A DNA stretch of 64,000 nucleotides from Hyperoodon ampullatus (GCA_949752795.1 OX457058.1:156925353-156989352); one strand, 5' to 3'. Shown: positions 23,394-35,839, counted from the first letter of the stretch. Notes: generated from the sequence alone by a model not told the origin. Numbers and translations are program-made.

Positions 23394-23895
23394 GACAGAG
23401 ATTCTGGAAGGGGAAAAATGACAGTGCAGTTGTTTGCTAACATCTGGGTGCACTTTTTGCACATGGGTATGCCCCGAGGAGAATCGTTCCAAGGCAGGAA
23501 GCTAATCTGATTCATATTTCTACCTAGAGGCACTTCAAGAAACTGTCAGATGCTTCCCACAGTAACAAATCTGAGTCCCAGGGAGCTTACGGAAGTAGAG
23601 TTCAGATACATTTTGGAGGGAATTCCTACTATCTTTCCAAGGAAAAGATTCCTGCAATATATATATATATATTGCTAATCTCTTATTTGTACTGGCCGCA
23701 TAGAAACCAGAGACTGAGGCTGGATTTTTCTGTTCCTCTTGTTGTCTAATTTGTTTATTTGAAAAAGCAAATTTTAATAGAAGTCACTCATGTGAACTTA
23801 GAGACTTAGATATAGGATATGCTTAAAGGATTTGCTTTATAATGTCTCTGTCTGACTCAGTTTCTGCAGTTTAGTGACAGGTGCCTTAGAAGTAC
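23394..23895. other. unique sequence with a short TA run
   Basis: A short (ta)n stretch lies at 23658-23672. No gene was seen. The reverse frame at 23225-23533 runs through the L1 fragment and is chance. Confidence 0.4.
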
Positions 23896-24490
23896 TGATG
23901 CTGAAAGCTCAGCCTCTGTGCAGTGGTGCCGAATTGAATCTCGGAGACAGAGTTTCAGGTAAAGTAGAAAAGAATAGCTTTACTGCTTTGCCAGGCAAAG
24001 GGGGACACAGTGGCCTTGTGCCCTGAAAAACTTTGCATCCCAACCTGGGAGGATTTGATGAGCAGTTTTATAGCAGTGGTTCAAGGGTGGGGTTGCTGAT
24101 AAGGGTCACAGCAAGTGCAGGGCCTGCACTCCTTTAATCTGGCCTCAGCTGGTCTCCTGATCTTCTCTGAAAAATGCTTCATCAAGTAGTTCACATCTCC
24201 CATTTGTTGGGAGTTTGGATTCTGCAGAAGAGCTCAAAGATATCCTTTTGTGTATCCGTTGAGGCGGAACCAGGATCCTGTCCCCAAGGCTGCATTATTG
24301 TTTCTTGACTGCTTCTCCCTTGCCCCTGCATCCTCTCCCTTCCCTGATTAGCAGCTATTTGAACCTGCCCTGTGGAACTCAGGGAAGGTCATGGAGGCTA
24401 AAGCCTGTTCCCTATTCCCTACAAATAAGAAACAGGGGACACAGAAAGGCTCCCATGTCCAGGAGCCCCACAGGGTCCTGCTCGGTTTCA
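23896..24490 (-). mobile_element. solo LTR, class-I-like endogenous retrovirus, subfamily A
   Basis: The element reads TG...CA. On the minus strand a TATA-like ctataaaactg (24073-24063) is followed by a polyadenylation-like AGTAAAGC near 23980, the order expected for U3-R-U5. It is about 595 bp. Neighbouring 4-mers gtac/gtat could be a decayed target duplication. A second copy lies at 57658-58271. The right half is shared with the B-type LTRs at 25.3 and 60.7 kb. No internal retroviral genes flank it. Confidence 0.7.
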
Positions 24491-24494
24491 GTAT

Positions 24495-24845
24495 TAGTGT
24501 TGTTTTCTCAGTCATGAGATTGACAAGCTCTGTCTGGATAAGGATATTTGATTGTAGAACTGCTTTCACATAACTTCATTCCATTATAATAATTCAACTA
24601 GCAGGAAAAAACAAACAAAACAAAACAAAAACGCTCCATGTATAATTCTTTGCACACTGACCACAACCTAATGCGTTCAACAGAAGGACTAGTATGTTGA
24701 ATCTGAAGTGCGTAGAGTACTCTTTTAATCGACTTGTACAGTTATTTTCCTGGTGCTAATGGAGAGTTTTATGATTACTTAGTCTGAATTATCTACTGGT
24801 TTTAACTATCACTTCCCTGAATACAATGCTTACCAGGTTCTACGT
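24495..24845. other. unique sequence with an A-rich patch
   Basis: An (aaaac)n-like A-rich patch lies at about 24606-24632. No gene was seen. Confidence 0.4.
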
Positions 24846-24849
24846 GTGA

Positions 24850-24960
24850 AGCTGAGAGCTTTATGTGCATGGTACTCTTATTTCCTCAGTTTACAGATGA
24901 GGAAGGCAATGTGTAAGCCAAATGATGTGTTGCAAGTCCAGGGGGGATGAATGCCTTTTG
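24850..24960 (-). mobile_element. MIR SINE, reverse
   Basis: Reverse MIR text: 'cctcagtttacagatgagg' then 'gatgtgttgcaagtcc'. The flanks are diverged. Confidence 0.5.
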
Positions 24961-25129
24961 CTTAATCCCTTGTTGAAAAACTCCTTGAGTTTTGGAACAC
25001 AAAAAATTAAATATAGTTGTTACTGTTCCCTGAGGATTCAAGTTCATGCACTCTACCAGTGTCATCATTGTGATTCTCACATAATTATACATGAGATAGA
25101 TGACAAGGGAAAGAGACTGCCTTGAGGCC

Positions 25130-25290
25130 AAGCAGACCTATGTCTACTTCTAACACAAAGAGAAGCCATGTGACTTTGGCAAAATTACATTGTTTCTCCG
25201 TTCACAGTGTTTTGGGGAAAATTGAAAATAATTTATATAAAGTGCCTAGCACAGTGTCTGGCAAATTATAGGTGTTCAATAAATGTGGCT
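25130..25290 (+). mobile_element. MIR SINE
   Basis: The 'catgtgactttggcaaaatt' block and the tail 'gcctagcacagtgtctggc' + 'ggtgttcaataaatg' show a MIR copy. It ends just before an LTR at 25296. Confidence 0.65.
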
Positions 25291-25295
25291 GGTGG

Positions 25296-25878
25296 TGTTA
25301 CTGAACTGAGGTTCAGCTGTTTGCCTCTTGAAAGCCAATGCTTGAAGGATAAGTGCTGGTGGGAATGGAAAGGTTGCTTTATTCAGGAGGATGGTAACCT
25401 GGGGAGATGGCAGACTCATGTCCAAAACCAACTCTGAGGATTCCACTTGACCATGAAAGTTTTTAAAGGAAGAATCATTTGGAGAGGGGGTCAGAGTCTT
25501 TGTTATCTTCCATTGTATGCAGACTTTCTTCTGATTGTTTGGTGGTGAGGTAACAGGAATCTTGTACTCAGCCAGAATTTACCATCCTCCACCTGGATGG
25601 GGGCCTTAGTTCCTGCAGAAGAAGTCAAAGGTATTGTTATGTGTATTCCTTGAGGAGGAACCAGGACCCTGCCCCACAGCTGCACCATTGTTTCTTGACT
25701 GTTCCTCCTTAGTTTTTGCATTCCCTCCCTTCCCTGATTAGCAACTGGTTGAATTTGCCCTTTGGAACTCAGGGAAGGTCAGGGAAGCTGAATGAAGCCT
25801 ATTGTCTACAAACAAGAGATGGGGGACACAGAAAGAATTTGTACCCAGGAGGGCTCCACAGGTTCCTGCTCCATTTCG
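25296..25878 (-). mobile_element. solo LTR, class-I-like endogenous retrovirus, subfamily B
   Basis: It starts tgttactgaactga and ends with a decayed ...ttcg. Its right half shares blocks with the A-type LTRs: 'ttccttgaggaggaaccagg', 'ttccctgattagcaactg' and 'ggaactcagggaaggtc'. Its left half matches instead the LTR at 60675. A T-rich 'tgctttattc' near 25376 could be the reverse of the polyadenylation signal. No viral genes were seen beside it. Confidence 0.65.
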
Positions 25879-25884
25879 GTATTA

Positions 25885-26035
25885 TTTTGCTACTGATAAA
25901 ATTATTTAGCCATATAAACACATAGTGCTTAAGAAAATTAAGTGAAATCTCCACTGATATTACAGCATTTCTAGATATTTGTTGCCTAAATATATTTCTG
26001 ATAAGCTTAGCATTTGCTGCTTTCTACTTAGAGTG
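25885..26035. other. short unique spacer
   Basis: AT-rich sequence between LTRs; nothing was recognised. Confidence 0.4.
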
Positions 26036-26039
26036 TAAT

Positions 26040-26630
26040 AAAAAATAAATATTTGGTCTTTGTCCCTAGTTCCTGGCAGAGTTCCCCAAACCGTTGGAAT
26101 TCCCTGAGTGTTAGGAGTGTCTCCTGTGGTTCCTAGCAAGCCCCTCTCAATCACATCTGAGTTTATGCTAATGAGGTAACTTTGAATGGGGCCCTAGGTA
26201 GGTTCAGAATGGAACTGACCACCAGAAAGACCAAGTGATTAAAGGGTGGGAATTTTCAGCCCCACACCTGAACTCCAGGGAGGGAGGGAGGCTGGTGATT
26301 GAGCTTTATAAAATTTCTTGAACAAGAGAGTTCAGAGAGCTTTTGAATTGGGGGACACATCCACATGCCAGGAAGGTGATGCACCCCTACTCCACAGGGA
26401 TGACAGCTCCTGCACGTGAGATATTTCTGGACTTCACCCTAGATGCCTCTTCATCTGGTTGTTCATTTGCATCCTTTATAGTAAGCTGGTAAACATAACT
26501 AAAGTGTCCACGTTCTGTGAGCCATTCAAGAAAATCATCAAACCTTAGGAGCCAAGTTGGTCAGAAGTGTGGGTAACCTGGGAATCAATACTTGTGACTG
26601 GCATCTGAAGTGAGGGCAGTCTTGTGGGGC
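26040..26630 (+). mobile_element. older LTR, left part, split by a younger LTR
   Basis: I recognise an old mammalian LTR order: 'ttggtctttgtccctagttc', 'gagtgtctcctgtggttcc', 'gctaatgaggtaactttg', 'tgattaaagggtgggaa', 'cttcatctggttgttcatt' and 'gcatctgaagtgagggcag'. The text breaks at 26630 and resumes at 27456 with 'gactttaacctgtgg'. The start is approximate. The family name is not certain. Confidence 0.55.
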
Positions 26631-27231
26631 TGAAACTCCACAACTCAGATTGGGACTTAAACCCATGGTCTTTTAATTGAGGTCACACACTTGGTCTCAG
26701 GACTTAAGGAAGCTCGGGTTCTTTATGTCTCCTTGCAGAAAGAATTCAGTTGAGAGACCAAGTGATAAGAAGTAGATTTATTTAGAGAGATACACATTCC
26801 AGATACAGAGTACAGTCCATCTCAAAAGGCGGGAATGGCCCTGGGAGAAACAAACTCCACAGAGTGTGGGCCATCTTAGAAGGCAAGAGGCCCTGAAATA
26901 TGGGGTGGTTAGTTTTTATGGGCTTGGTAATTTCACAGGCTAATGAGTGGGAGGATTTTTCCAACTCTCTTGAAGAAAGGGTGGGGATTTCCAGGAATTG
27001 GGCCATTGCCTTTTGGCCTTTTATAGTTAGCCTCACAACTGTCATGGTGCTGGTGGGTGTGTCATTTAGCTAATGTATCACAATGAGCATATATAATGAG
27101 GTTCAAGGTCCACTGGAAGTCGAATCTTCTGCCATCTTGGACCTAGTTGATTCTAACCAGTTTATGTCATATCCTCAATAGCTGTGTCATTCTTTTAAAG
27201 GTTGTACCCTGCCCCCATCCCTCCTGTTTCA
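26631..27231 (-). mobile_element. solo LTR inserted in an older LTR
   Basis: It begins TGAAAC and ends GTTTCA, so the termini are inverted repeats. On the minus strand a TATA-like ctataaaagg (27027-27018) lies upstream of AATAAATC (26784-26777). Both are in the order of a retroviral LTR. Flanking 4-mers are gggc (26627-26630) and ggac (27232-27235), a possible decayed duplication. It is about 600 bp. It interrupts the LTR at 26040-26630. Confidence 0.65.
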
Positions 27232-27239
27232 GGACTGAG

Positions 27240-27455
27240 CCTTTTTTTTTTTTTTTTTTTTTGCGGTACATGGGCCTCTCACTGTTGTGGCCTCTCCCGT
27301 TGTGGAGCACAGGCTCCGGATGCGCAGGCTCAGCGGCCATGGCTCACAGGCCCAGCCGCTCTGCAGCATGTGGGATCTTCCCAGACCGGGGCACGAACCC
27401 GTGTCCCCTGCATCGGCAGGCAGACTCTCAACCACTGCACCACCAGGGAAGCCTT
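27240..27455 (-). mobile_element. CHR-type SINE at an LTR edge
   Basis: Full CHR body on the minus strand with a ~21-nt A-tail. The 9-bp duplication aggactgag lies at 27231-27239 and 27456-27464. The left copy overlaps the last base of the LTR at 26631-27231, so the SINE landed at the LTR boundary and is younger. Confidence 0.9.
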
Positions 27456-27597
27456 AGGACTGAGACTTTAACCTGTGGAATTTGATGCTAATTCCAGGTA
27501 GTTAGTATCAGAATTGAATTGAATTGTAGGACACCTAGTTGGTGCCCGAGGAATTGGAGAATTGATTGTTGGTGTTGAAAAACGCCCCAGACTACTA
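27456..27597 (+). mobile_element. older LTR, right part
   Basis: The text 'gactttaacctgtgg' and 'tcagaattgaattgaattg' followed by 'taggacacctagttggtg' continues the LTR left off at 26630. Confidence 0.55.
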
Positions 27598-27599
27598 AA

Positions 27600-29285
27600 A
27601 TCTGAGTGAAACCATAATAACAATAAAGCCTATTTATTTAAGCTTTCATTGGTTGGTATCTGGTTAATTGCAGTTTTACTGGACCAGTGGTGTATTGGCA
27701 GCTAGTTTTAGAGGAACCATGAGCATTGGATATATAGAAAATCCCTGCTGACTAATCAAGCTGAGGATGGAGATGTTTTCTGAAATAAATACATGCTCTT
27801 CTGGAGACCTATCCAGTGGTGTGTTGCTATTCGAGGTGACTTCAACTTTTCAGCAAAGAGCAAGGGACAGTGCCTGTAACCACAGGGTAGCAGGAAAGCT
27901 TGCATGTCAGGCCCAGAATGACATAAATGTAGAGGAGCACAGCCCAAACAACTTATTTGTTTCAGGTCGCAGCCCTATATATACCTTCAGGTGATTAAAT
28001 GTAAGAAAAACATTGGCCGGTCTAACTTTTGAGGCTAAGAAAGTGCATTGGCCAATGTCTCATTTCTCTTTTCTTTTTGTTTTACTTCATCTGCTGTGAA
28101 TGACCCTTAGTTTCTTATTCCTATTTTATGACAGTTTAAAAAAAAAAAACTCCCACTGTGCTAATATTATACTCATTTCCTTGGCCTGGAGGGAAGCTGC
28201 TACAAGAGAAATCCTGGATTTTTTGTTTTTTGTTTTTTTTCATTTAGATCTGAAAGGAAATGCCAGGTTTTGAGCAACCCTTGTATCAGCCCCTCATCTG
28301 AAGCTAGGATCCTTAGAGCCCTGGGGTGGGAAAGCAAATCATTTCACATGTGGGCAAATCAGACTCTGAAATTCTGTGAGGCCCCCCTTTGCAGGAAAAA
28401 GAGACCATTGCCTCTTAAATTGCTGGCCTCAACTGAGAGGCACCTTCTCCCTGAAGCAAACTGGGAGTGTTCCTGTGAAGCTTTACATAGCTCACCTCTG
28501 TTTTAGGATTAAACATTTTAGAGTTAGAATAGTTGCACTAGGTTAACTGAGTGCGTGTTTCTACTGCACATTTAATTTAGTAGAACATTAAAAGCAAAAA
28601 TGACTACATGGAATAGCAGGGTCTTTGTGTGTTTAAAATTCAGACCAGTTAGTTGATGGCCTGTAGAGACACTGATTCCTCCTTCCAACCTGGGGAGAGC
28701 CGGTGTGAGCTGGGTGGTGGGCAGCTCCAACATTTTCAGCATGGGACCCGTCTGGAGCTCACAGTCCACAGGCCAGCCCCGCTGCTCACATCCACACAAA
28801 TTTGCCCCCTGCTGGGAAACAGCTCCTTATCTCCTCCCTGATTGCTTTCTCTTAAGAGGAGAAGGTCAATGGCACCCACTGCTTCCAGGCAAGCCCTTTA
28901 CACAAGCTGTGGGTGCCTTTGAAAGGCAAACTGCAACAGGAAGGCTTTGAAGGCAAGAAGGGACTTTTTCATCTTTGCAGGCCCCAGCCAGAACATTGGT
29001 TCTCAGTGCAGTACAAGCAGTTTCAAAGTTATCTCCCATGTTGATATGAATGTGATAATACGAGCAGAGAGGTGCCATAATGATTTCTTTTCAAATGGCT
29101 GCCTCACCATTTATCTTTGCACGCTGTCAAAGACTGATATGGTTGGGAGTTAGCAGTGGTGTGGAATAATTAATCTCACACTGGGGAAGTAAGTTCCTCA
29201 TTTGTCTCCTGAGAAAATAGCACTGCATCGACAGGAAAAGTAGATGATACAATGAGAAAGGAGAAGGGGTGTGGTATTTTTAACT
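27600..29285. other. unique sequence
   Basis: No gene was seen. Frames of 60-81 codons at 27756-27994, 28270-28506, 28572-28950 and 28866-29153 overlap on both strands and have no domains. The stretch from about 28640 to 29160 is repeat-free and could be tested for conservation. Confidence 0.4.
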
Positions 29286-29289
29286 CCTG

Positions 29290-29400
29290 GTGACAAATTG
29301 TAGAGTTTTGATTGAGCGCCTACTACGTGCCTAGTGCTGGAGATGCTGATGATGCCTGTACTGGAATAGCTCATAGTCTCTTGGGGGTCATATAGTATTT
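29290..29400 (+). mobile_element. ancient interspersed repeat fragment
   Basis: The 'gagcgcctactacgtgcc' + 'tagtgctggagatgctg' + 'aatagctcatagtctc' blocks match the family at 10750, 13425 and 15785. Confidence 0.4.
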
Positions 29401-29505
29401 CTAAATGCTTGTCACCTTTACGAATGTCCAGAGCTGCTATGGTGACGCTTGTACCGTCATCTCAAGAAGAGCAGAATTTCACTGAGTGTCTGCACTAGGT
29501 ATTGT

Positions 29506-29853
29506 GGTTTTTTTTAAATATAAATTTATTTATTTATTTGTTTTTATTTTTGGCTGTGTTGGGTCTTTGTTGCTGTGAGCAGGCTTTCTCCAATTGCAGC
29601 AAGCGGGGGCAACTCTTCATTGGGGTGCGTGGGCTTCTCATTGTTGTGGCTTCTCTTGTTGCGGAGCACAGTCTCTAGGCGCGCGGGCTTCAGTAGCTGT
29701 GGCATGCGAGCTCTAGAGTGCAGGCTCAGTAGTTGTGGCGCACGGGCTTAGTTGCTCCACCGCATGTGGGATCTTCCTGGGCCAGGGCTCGAACCCGTGT
29801 CCCCTGCATTGGCAGGCAGATTCTTAACCACTGTGGCGCCACCAGGGAAACCC
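29506..29853 (-). mobile_element. long CHR-type SINE (about 350 bp) with target duplication
   Basis: In reverse it carries the tRNA-like head, the ggttcgagccctggcc B-box region, a body longer than the 200-bp CHR class and an A/T-rich tail. The 16-bp duplication ctgcactaggtattgt lies at 29490-29505 and 29854-29869. It matches the copy at 44583-44931. Confidence 0.88.
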
Positions 29854-29869
29854 CTGCACTAGGTATTGT

Positions 29870-30405
29870 TCAGGCTCAACTTCTGTGAGAAAGAGCCCTC
29901 CTTCCCCCATCACCAATACAAAGTGGCTTAAGAAGGTAACACTCCAGAGGTTAGTGGCCTAGGACTAATGGGACATTCTGCCGCTCCCAACAGGGGGCTC
30001 TCGTCTCTGGATTCAAGTCTTTCCTACTTTCCAGCCAGTGGGAAGAGAGACAGAAAAAAAAACATGCCTTATGTCTAAGGGTAAGACCTGGAAGTAGTAC
30101 TCATCACTTTGCTTATATGTCATAAGGCCATACCTGCTTGCAAAACAAAAAGGCAAGAAAATATAATCACTAACTGTAAAGCCGTGTACCTTAAAACTAG
30201 TTGGGCTGTTCTCTTTCTAAAAGAAACAAAGGAACGACCCTAGATATTTAAAGGTATTTAAAGGGACAGTAAACATTCTCAGCCACAGAGATGTTGGGTC
30301 AATTCCTTTGTGCTTCTCTAAATTTCCAGCAACTGACTTCTTAAATGAGGGAACTGGAGGAGGCAAACTTTACAGTTCACTTCAGTTCCAAAGTCAATAA
30401 CGGCC
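29870..30405. other. unique sequence
   Basis: No gene or clear repeat was recognised. Confidence 0.4.
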
Positions 30406-30410
30406 AAAGG

Positions 30411-30893
30411 TGTTACCGAAGCAAACTTTGGTCCACTCGCCAGTGCACAGTAATGCCAACCTACTGACACTAGGTTGTGGTGAAGGGAAGTGCAGCATTT
30501 ATTGCAGGGAGTTCTGGACAGCTAGTGCTCAAAACACCCAAACTCCACGCTGGGTTTCAGGAGGGCATTTTTAAAGGCCAGGTGAGGGAGAGAGTTGCAG
30601 GGTACTGAGCAGCTCGTGCACAGTTCTCTGATTGGCTGATGGTGAGGTAACAGGGTGGTGTCACAGGGGTTTACGACATCGATCCTCAGGCTCCAGGAGG
30701 CCTGGGGGCCATGTGCTCATGGTTATCAAGTAGTTAACATCTTCCATTTGGTGGGAGATTTTTAGCATCTGTAAAATAACTCAGGAAATGTGCATCAGAT
30801 ACTGTTATCTAAGTACTTCAGACAGGAGCTAAAGAGAGGCTATAGGGGAGGGGTCTGTCCCAGGAAGGCCCCGTAGGGTCCTGCTCCTTTACT
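30411..30893 (-). mobile_element. solo LTR, class-I-like, mosaic of subfamilies A and B
   Basis: The left half (tgttaccgaagc start, 'ctgacactaggttgtgg', 'gcatttattgcaggg') matches the B-type LTR at 60675. A central 'caagtagttaacatcttcc' block matches the A-type LTR at 57658. The right end is diverged, so the end point is approximate. An inverted CCAAT box (attgg) lies near 30631. Confidence 0.6.
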
Positions 30894-30894
30894 A

Positions 30895-33620
30895 AGACTC
30901 CTTCTTCCCTAGGTTCTGCCATGTAGGAGGCATAGTGATGTCCTCTGTGCAGGGGATTTTGTTTTGAGCCGGATTCTTTTGTTTGGAAACATCAGTTGCT
31001 GACCCTACCCCGAATTCAAATGAGAACAGGGCATGCTTCTAAGAAGCAGTTTGTGGAGAGTCAAGCCTGTAATCCCCTTCCTTTGAGGCTGTAAATACAC
31101 TGACTGGGCCAAGCAAAGCAATGGTGTGAGCCCTGTGAGCCAGAAGCAGGGTGATACTGGTGGGTGGCCAGGGAAGCCTTCTGTTGTGGAGAGATCCACA
31201 AAGGCATGTTTCCTCAGAAGAAAAGGGGATGCTGGCCTGGGGAGAAAAGCAGAGGACCAAGGGAAGCATACAGATGTTTTTAATGTACCATGGCAAGCAT
31301 CCAGATTGTACTTCTCATGCAGTCAGATGGTGAATGGTTTTTCTACTGAAGGGAGAGTGTTTTTGATCAGGCCCAAGAAATCTAGGCCACAGCTTCCCAG
31401 ATGGTGGCTTTGGAACATTGTTGAACCACCCCAGGCTGTTGAATGGGGCCTGAAGTCACTAGAGTCCCAGGCAAGTCCTCTGCAATCATGCAGGCCTCCT
31501 CCATCTCCCTCATTTTCTCTGTGTGCTGTGATTTGGAAAAGAATGAAAGAATGAAAAGAATGAAAAGCATTCCAGTTAGAATGGGTTCATGCTAGACACT
31601 TGGGAACTAGCTCAGCTGGTCACTATGGTGATTTAAATAAGCTGTTTTATCGAGACACATTGGCGAATCAGGTCTGGTATTTCGATTTCCTTTATGAGGT
31701 GAATAGTGGGAAGAGGTTCATTATAATAATTAAGGAAGATTTATGCAGTGAGTACTTTTTTTCCTGTTTCCTGTTACATGGTTGGTATTTTATGAACAAA
31801 AAACGAATTCTAGATATTAACTATTTAATTCCAAAAATTAAAGGCTCCTGAATGAGCTATTTATAAGTTAGAATTTAATAAATGGAAACTTTTTGAACGT
31901 GCCAGATTAGAAAAATATTTAAAGGAAACATTGCGAATTCTTTAGTAAAGTGAACAATCATCCTCCACCAACCTACCTATTAGCTTTGATGAGGTCAGTA
32001 AATTAACTCTTTGCCTTTGGCAGATAGCTCATCTCTTTGTAAAGGAAATTCAGTTTCCTCCACTGTAAAATGATTTTCAGTAGGGTTGGGGCACTAGCAA
32101 AGTGATCTCAGTGTTTACTCTATCATTCTGAGTTGATGTTCCCTTTGGAAAAATCCACGACTCAGAAATATACTGAATGAAACTCTCCACCATAGGAAAA
32201 CTGTGTGTGTGGATTGCCAGAGTGTGGTTTCTGTGATTGGAGGTGTTTACTGAGCTCTTGACGCTGCAGTGCAGGGTAGATCAAATGAACAGAGCAAGCC
32301 ACAGCTACTTGTTCTGCTTCCATCTGGTTTGCTTCTCCAGAAGTTTCCAGATTACAGAAATGCCAAAGTGCCTATTAGCTTCAATGGAACCACCTCATAA
32401 ATTGTTAAATGGACAGTTCAAGTTTAAAATAATTGTCCTTATTCTGAGCAGTGATTTTATTTGCATTTCAGTCATTCCTGTAGATCTTGTTAGACAAAAG
32501 ATTTCACAGAAGCATCATGCAAAATGATGAAAAATAAAGCATTGGTTAAACCACATCCTGTTTAGGACTGATCGCTGTATTTTCCAATTTATTATCCATC
32601 CTTTCAAATAATATGTCTTACTGATTTTTAAAAACTATTATCAATTAAAAGCTACCATTTAAACACAAAACTCTTAACAAAGAAAATGGAGCTGCACTCA
32701 TTAAATATTTCTACCCAGTGAGCTTCTTGGCTCTCTAAATGACCCATTTTTCAACTTCCTTTTTTTAAAATTAGAATTTTCTTTCTTTCATCTCTGATTT
32801 TCCTTTTTAAAAAAAAAAAAACACAATTCCCTAGATTATCTTCTCTATCGTTTCATTTATTGTAGCCCCAATTCTAAAATATCTGCTTTTGTGGTTTTCC
32901 TACAGTATTTGACACGCTTTGGCATTAGTTAATATATATATATAAAACCCCTTTACTTTTCTCTCCCACTCCTCCCTCAATAAGTTCCACCTGGGGGTAT
33001 AAAAATACAAATTAAATGAATGGGTCATATTTTTGTGCCTGATCTTGCCCCTGTGTCTCTATTTCTGCCTTTAGTCCATAGTCTCCTGGAAAGCTGGATT
33101 TTTTTTTTCTGAGACCATAAAGTACACTGCACTGTACTCACCCTATCTTACACTCTCTCTATTTTTACCATAATGGATCAATCCTATCTACCATATCTTT
33201 GGGATCCAGCTATATGTCTGGTAAAGTAACTCAAGCTAAGGTCATTAAAATCAATAAGGTCTTAATGTTTATCCTGAATTCAATCTAGTAACAGTTCTTT
33301 TAACTGAAAATTGTAAGTCCTTGTGTATATGGATGAGGAGTATGAAGGTGGAGAAAGTAAAAAGGGATATTTTACGTAAGAGGTTCTATCTGGCGGACCT
33401 AAATTGTGCTACTCAGGCTTGGATCTCATCTGCATAATGTTAAGACCAGCCTTGTCTGTTAGGCAAGAGGAAATTTAATTTGTAATCTATTTTATTAAAG
33501 GATAAATTAAGGTACCGTGTGGGAATTGAAATCATCTAAGGTAATAGAACACGGAACTTGCCTAGATTTAAAACTGGGTCTTTTGTTAGTTTCATTCATA
33601 ATGACACTATCATAATAGCT
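30895..33620. other. unique sequence
   Basis: No gene was seen. The frames at 31005-31199 and 31039-31296 (reverse), 31126-31554, 31600-31851 and 32237-32527 have no domains. A short direct repeat of gaatgaaaag-like units lies at 31541-31568. A (ta)n run lies at 32931-32943. The stretch 31950-32520 is repeat-free. Confidence 0.4.
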
Positions 33621-33624
33621 ACAT

Positions 33625-33815
33625 GTGTTAAGCACTTATAAGCCAGGGACTGTTTAATATACTTTTACATTTATTAATTCACTTAATTCCCACAACACCC
33701 TGATGAATAAGGTTCTCTTGTCTCCATTTTATGTATGAGAAAACTGAGGAACAAAAAAGCTTAAGAAGTTCCTCTCAGTTCGTATGGCTGGTAAACTTTG
33801 GAGGTGGGATTTTAT
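33625..33815 (-). mobile_element. MIR SINE, reverse
   Basis: Reverse MIR text: 'ttcacttaattcccacaac', 'ctccattttatgtatgag', 'aaaactgaggaac' and 'gtatggctggtaaac'. An open frame at 33731-33961 starts in it and is chance. Confidence 0.65.
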
Positions 33816-33819
33816 CTCA

Positions 33820-35690
33820 TATACTCTTAATCAGTATTTATATTGTATTAATGTGGTTTGATGAAAATGATAAAAAGGTCAATGACTCTTTAGGGCTCAA
33901 AAGAAACTGCTCAAACCCATATTTTGGTAGTATTATTAATAGCACCAGGATGAGCTGTTAAATAAGTGTTATGTGTAAGGGTCTTGCCCTTGGATAACAT
34001 TAAATCTTTCTCATGAATCTACTACTGTGACCAAACTGCAAAGTATGCAGTGGATGAATAATTAAATCCAGATGTCTCTTCCAGCAACAGCAGCAGCAAA
34101 ACCTGGAGGGGGGAGGGTGAAGGGAAGATAGAAGTGACAGACTCAGTATTCATAAAAGCCATGATAATTAATTTTAAAATCAAAATGTGTTTTAAATGCC
34201 AGCCCTCCACTAATCCTATGAATTGCACAATAAAAAGTAAAATCCTCCTGCCGTCTAACATCCAGCAATACAAAAACCTTACTGTGTCAAATGTAATATG
34301 CATAACTGGATTCCCAATTTGGTTTTCTTAAGGAGAAATAATTTAGTTATCATTAAACTCTTTGGGAAATAGTTTTAATAATGTTCTTTGGTTATCAGGG
34401 GTATCGTTTTTCCTTCAGGCAAAGAAGAGAAAATGTGCAGCTAAAACCTTTACTGTATGTGATAATGAAGTCATCCCATTTCTGTGCAGGACTGCAGCAA
34501 TTCTTTATCTCTCAACATAAGCAGAGGTGTGAAAGCAGGCAGTTTCTCAAACTGTAGAAAATTGCTGAATCCACAGATTCCTATCTCAACACAATGAACT
34601 GGCTATGTATTAAATGAAGCCCAAGTTTGGTTTGTTGGATTGTTGTGGGTTTTTTTTTTTTTTTAGGACTGTGATTATTTTTTGAAAGAATAATAGTTGG
34701 AGGAAAAACAAAATCTGTAAAAAAAGATTTGTAATTGTACCAAGTGTTCCTTTATTTTATTACAGTACATGAGAGGGGTAAGAAAAACGACAACTGCTAA
34801 GCTGATCTTCATGCTTTCGTCTTTATTCCCCTGTGTGATTCTCAGCCTGGGTGTGTTCTTGCCATGACAGTAGTCAAGAACATCCCATTGCCTTGCTTAT
34901 TACTCTGAGAATGTGCCAGAAGCTGGTTCTGATGCTTACATAATTAATTAAAACTATAAACATCATTCTGGCTAGCTTCAGTAAGGCCCTGCCAACACAG
35001 CACTTTCTGGATCATTTCTTTAATATTCATTGACTTGCAGTCACTGAAGATACCAAATATTTTGTCAAATACCTTTCTTTAGGTCTGGTAAACTTTTTTT
35101 TTTTTTTTTTTTTGACCAGCTCGTGGTTTGTACCTTCCCCAACCTTGTGCATTTATAAGCAAACTTATTTCTCCTCTTCATTTCTTTGCCCACTCAGCCA
35201 CCACTCTGATATTCCTTCATAAAGTCATTCTTTTCTGCTCTTGATAAAAGGGGATCCAGTTCTGTGTATACTCTGGAATTCTGTTTAAAAGTGCAAGTTT
35301 TTAATTTAGGGCCCAAGGCAGGATGTAGGGTGTGACAGTTTGGGCATGCTGAACGACTAAAATGGCATTATATTTACAATCCAGATGTCATGGCAAGTTG
35401 GGAGTCAGGGCAGCTTGGCTGATAATTAGAGGGCAGATGTCCCAACAGTCTCATGTAATACGCGTTATTTTTTGTATATTTGAGACTTGGAACCCTAGCC
35501 CTGAAAGATAAATGAGAAATCACCTCACCCATGTAATAAAAAATAAATTAGGTCTCATAATATTATTGCTTTAAAAATTCTACTTATTGGAAATAGCATA
35601 TATAAAAAAACAGAAGTTACTCATAATCTTTATTTTGGTATATCTCTATGAACATAAATATACTGGTTATTATTATTTTTACTTTTTTTT
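33820..35690. other. unique sequence with T-runs
   Basis: No gene was seen. T-runs lie at about 34650-34664 and 35094-35113. The segment 34780-35060 contains no repeat that I recognise. Confidence 0.4.
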
Positions 35691-35699
35691 TTGAAATGT

Positions 35700-35830
35700 G
35701 AACTCCTATTTTCTACAAGTGAGAGAACTGGAAGCCCGGTGTAGTTAGGTGACTTCTGAGATCACCCAGTTAATTAGCGGCAAAAAATGAGATCAGAATC
35801 CCACAGTCTATTGATTGTCCTGTCAACTTT
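35700..35830 (-). mobile_element. MIR SINE, reverse
   Basis: Reverse MIR text: 'gagagaactggaagcccgg', 'aggtgacttctgagatcac' and 'atcagaatcccacagtc'. Confidence 0.6.
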
Positions 35831-35839
35831 CTTTCCAGA

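Noticed and set aside
23896..31000. a possible provirus made from neighbouring LTRs
   Set aside because: The LTRs at 23.9, 25.3 and 30.4 kb are all in the same orientation, but no gag, pol or env-like coding text lies between them. They belong to different subtypes, so they are separate solo LTRs.
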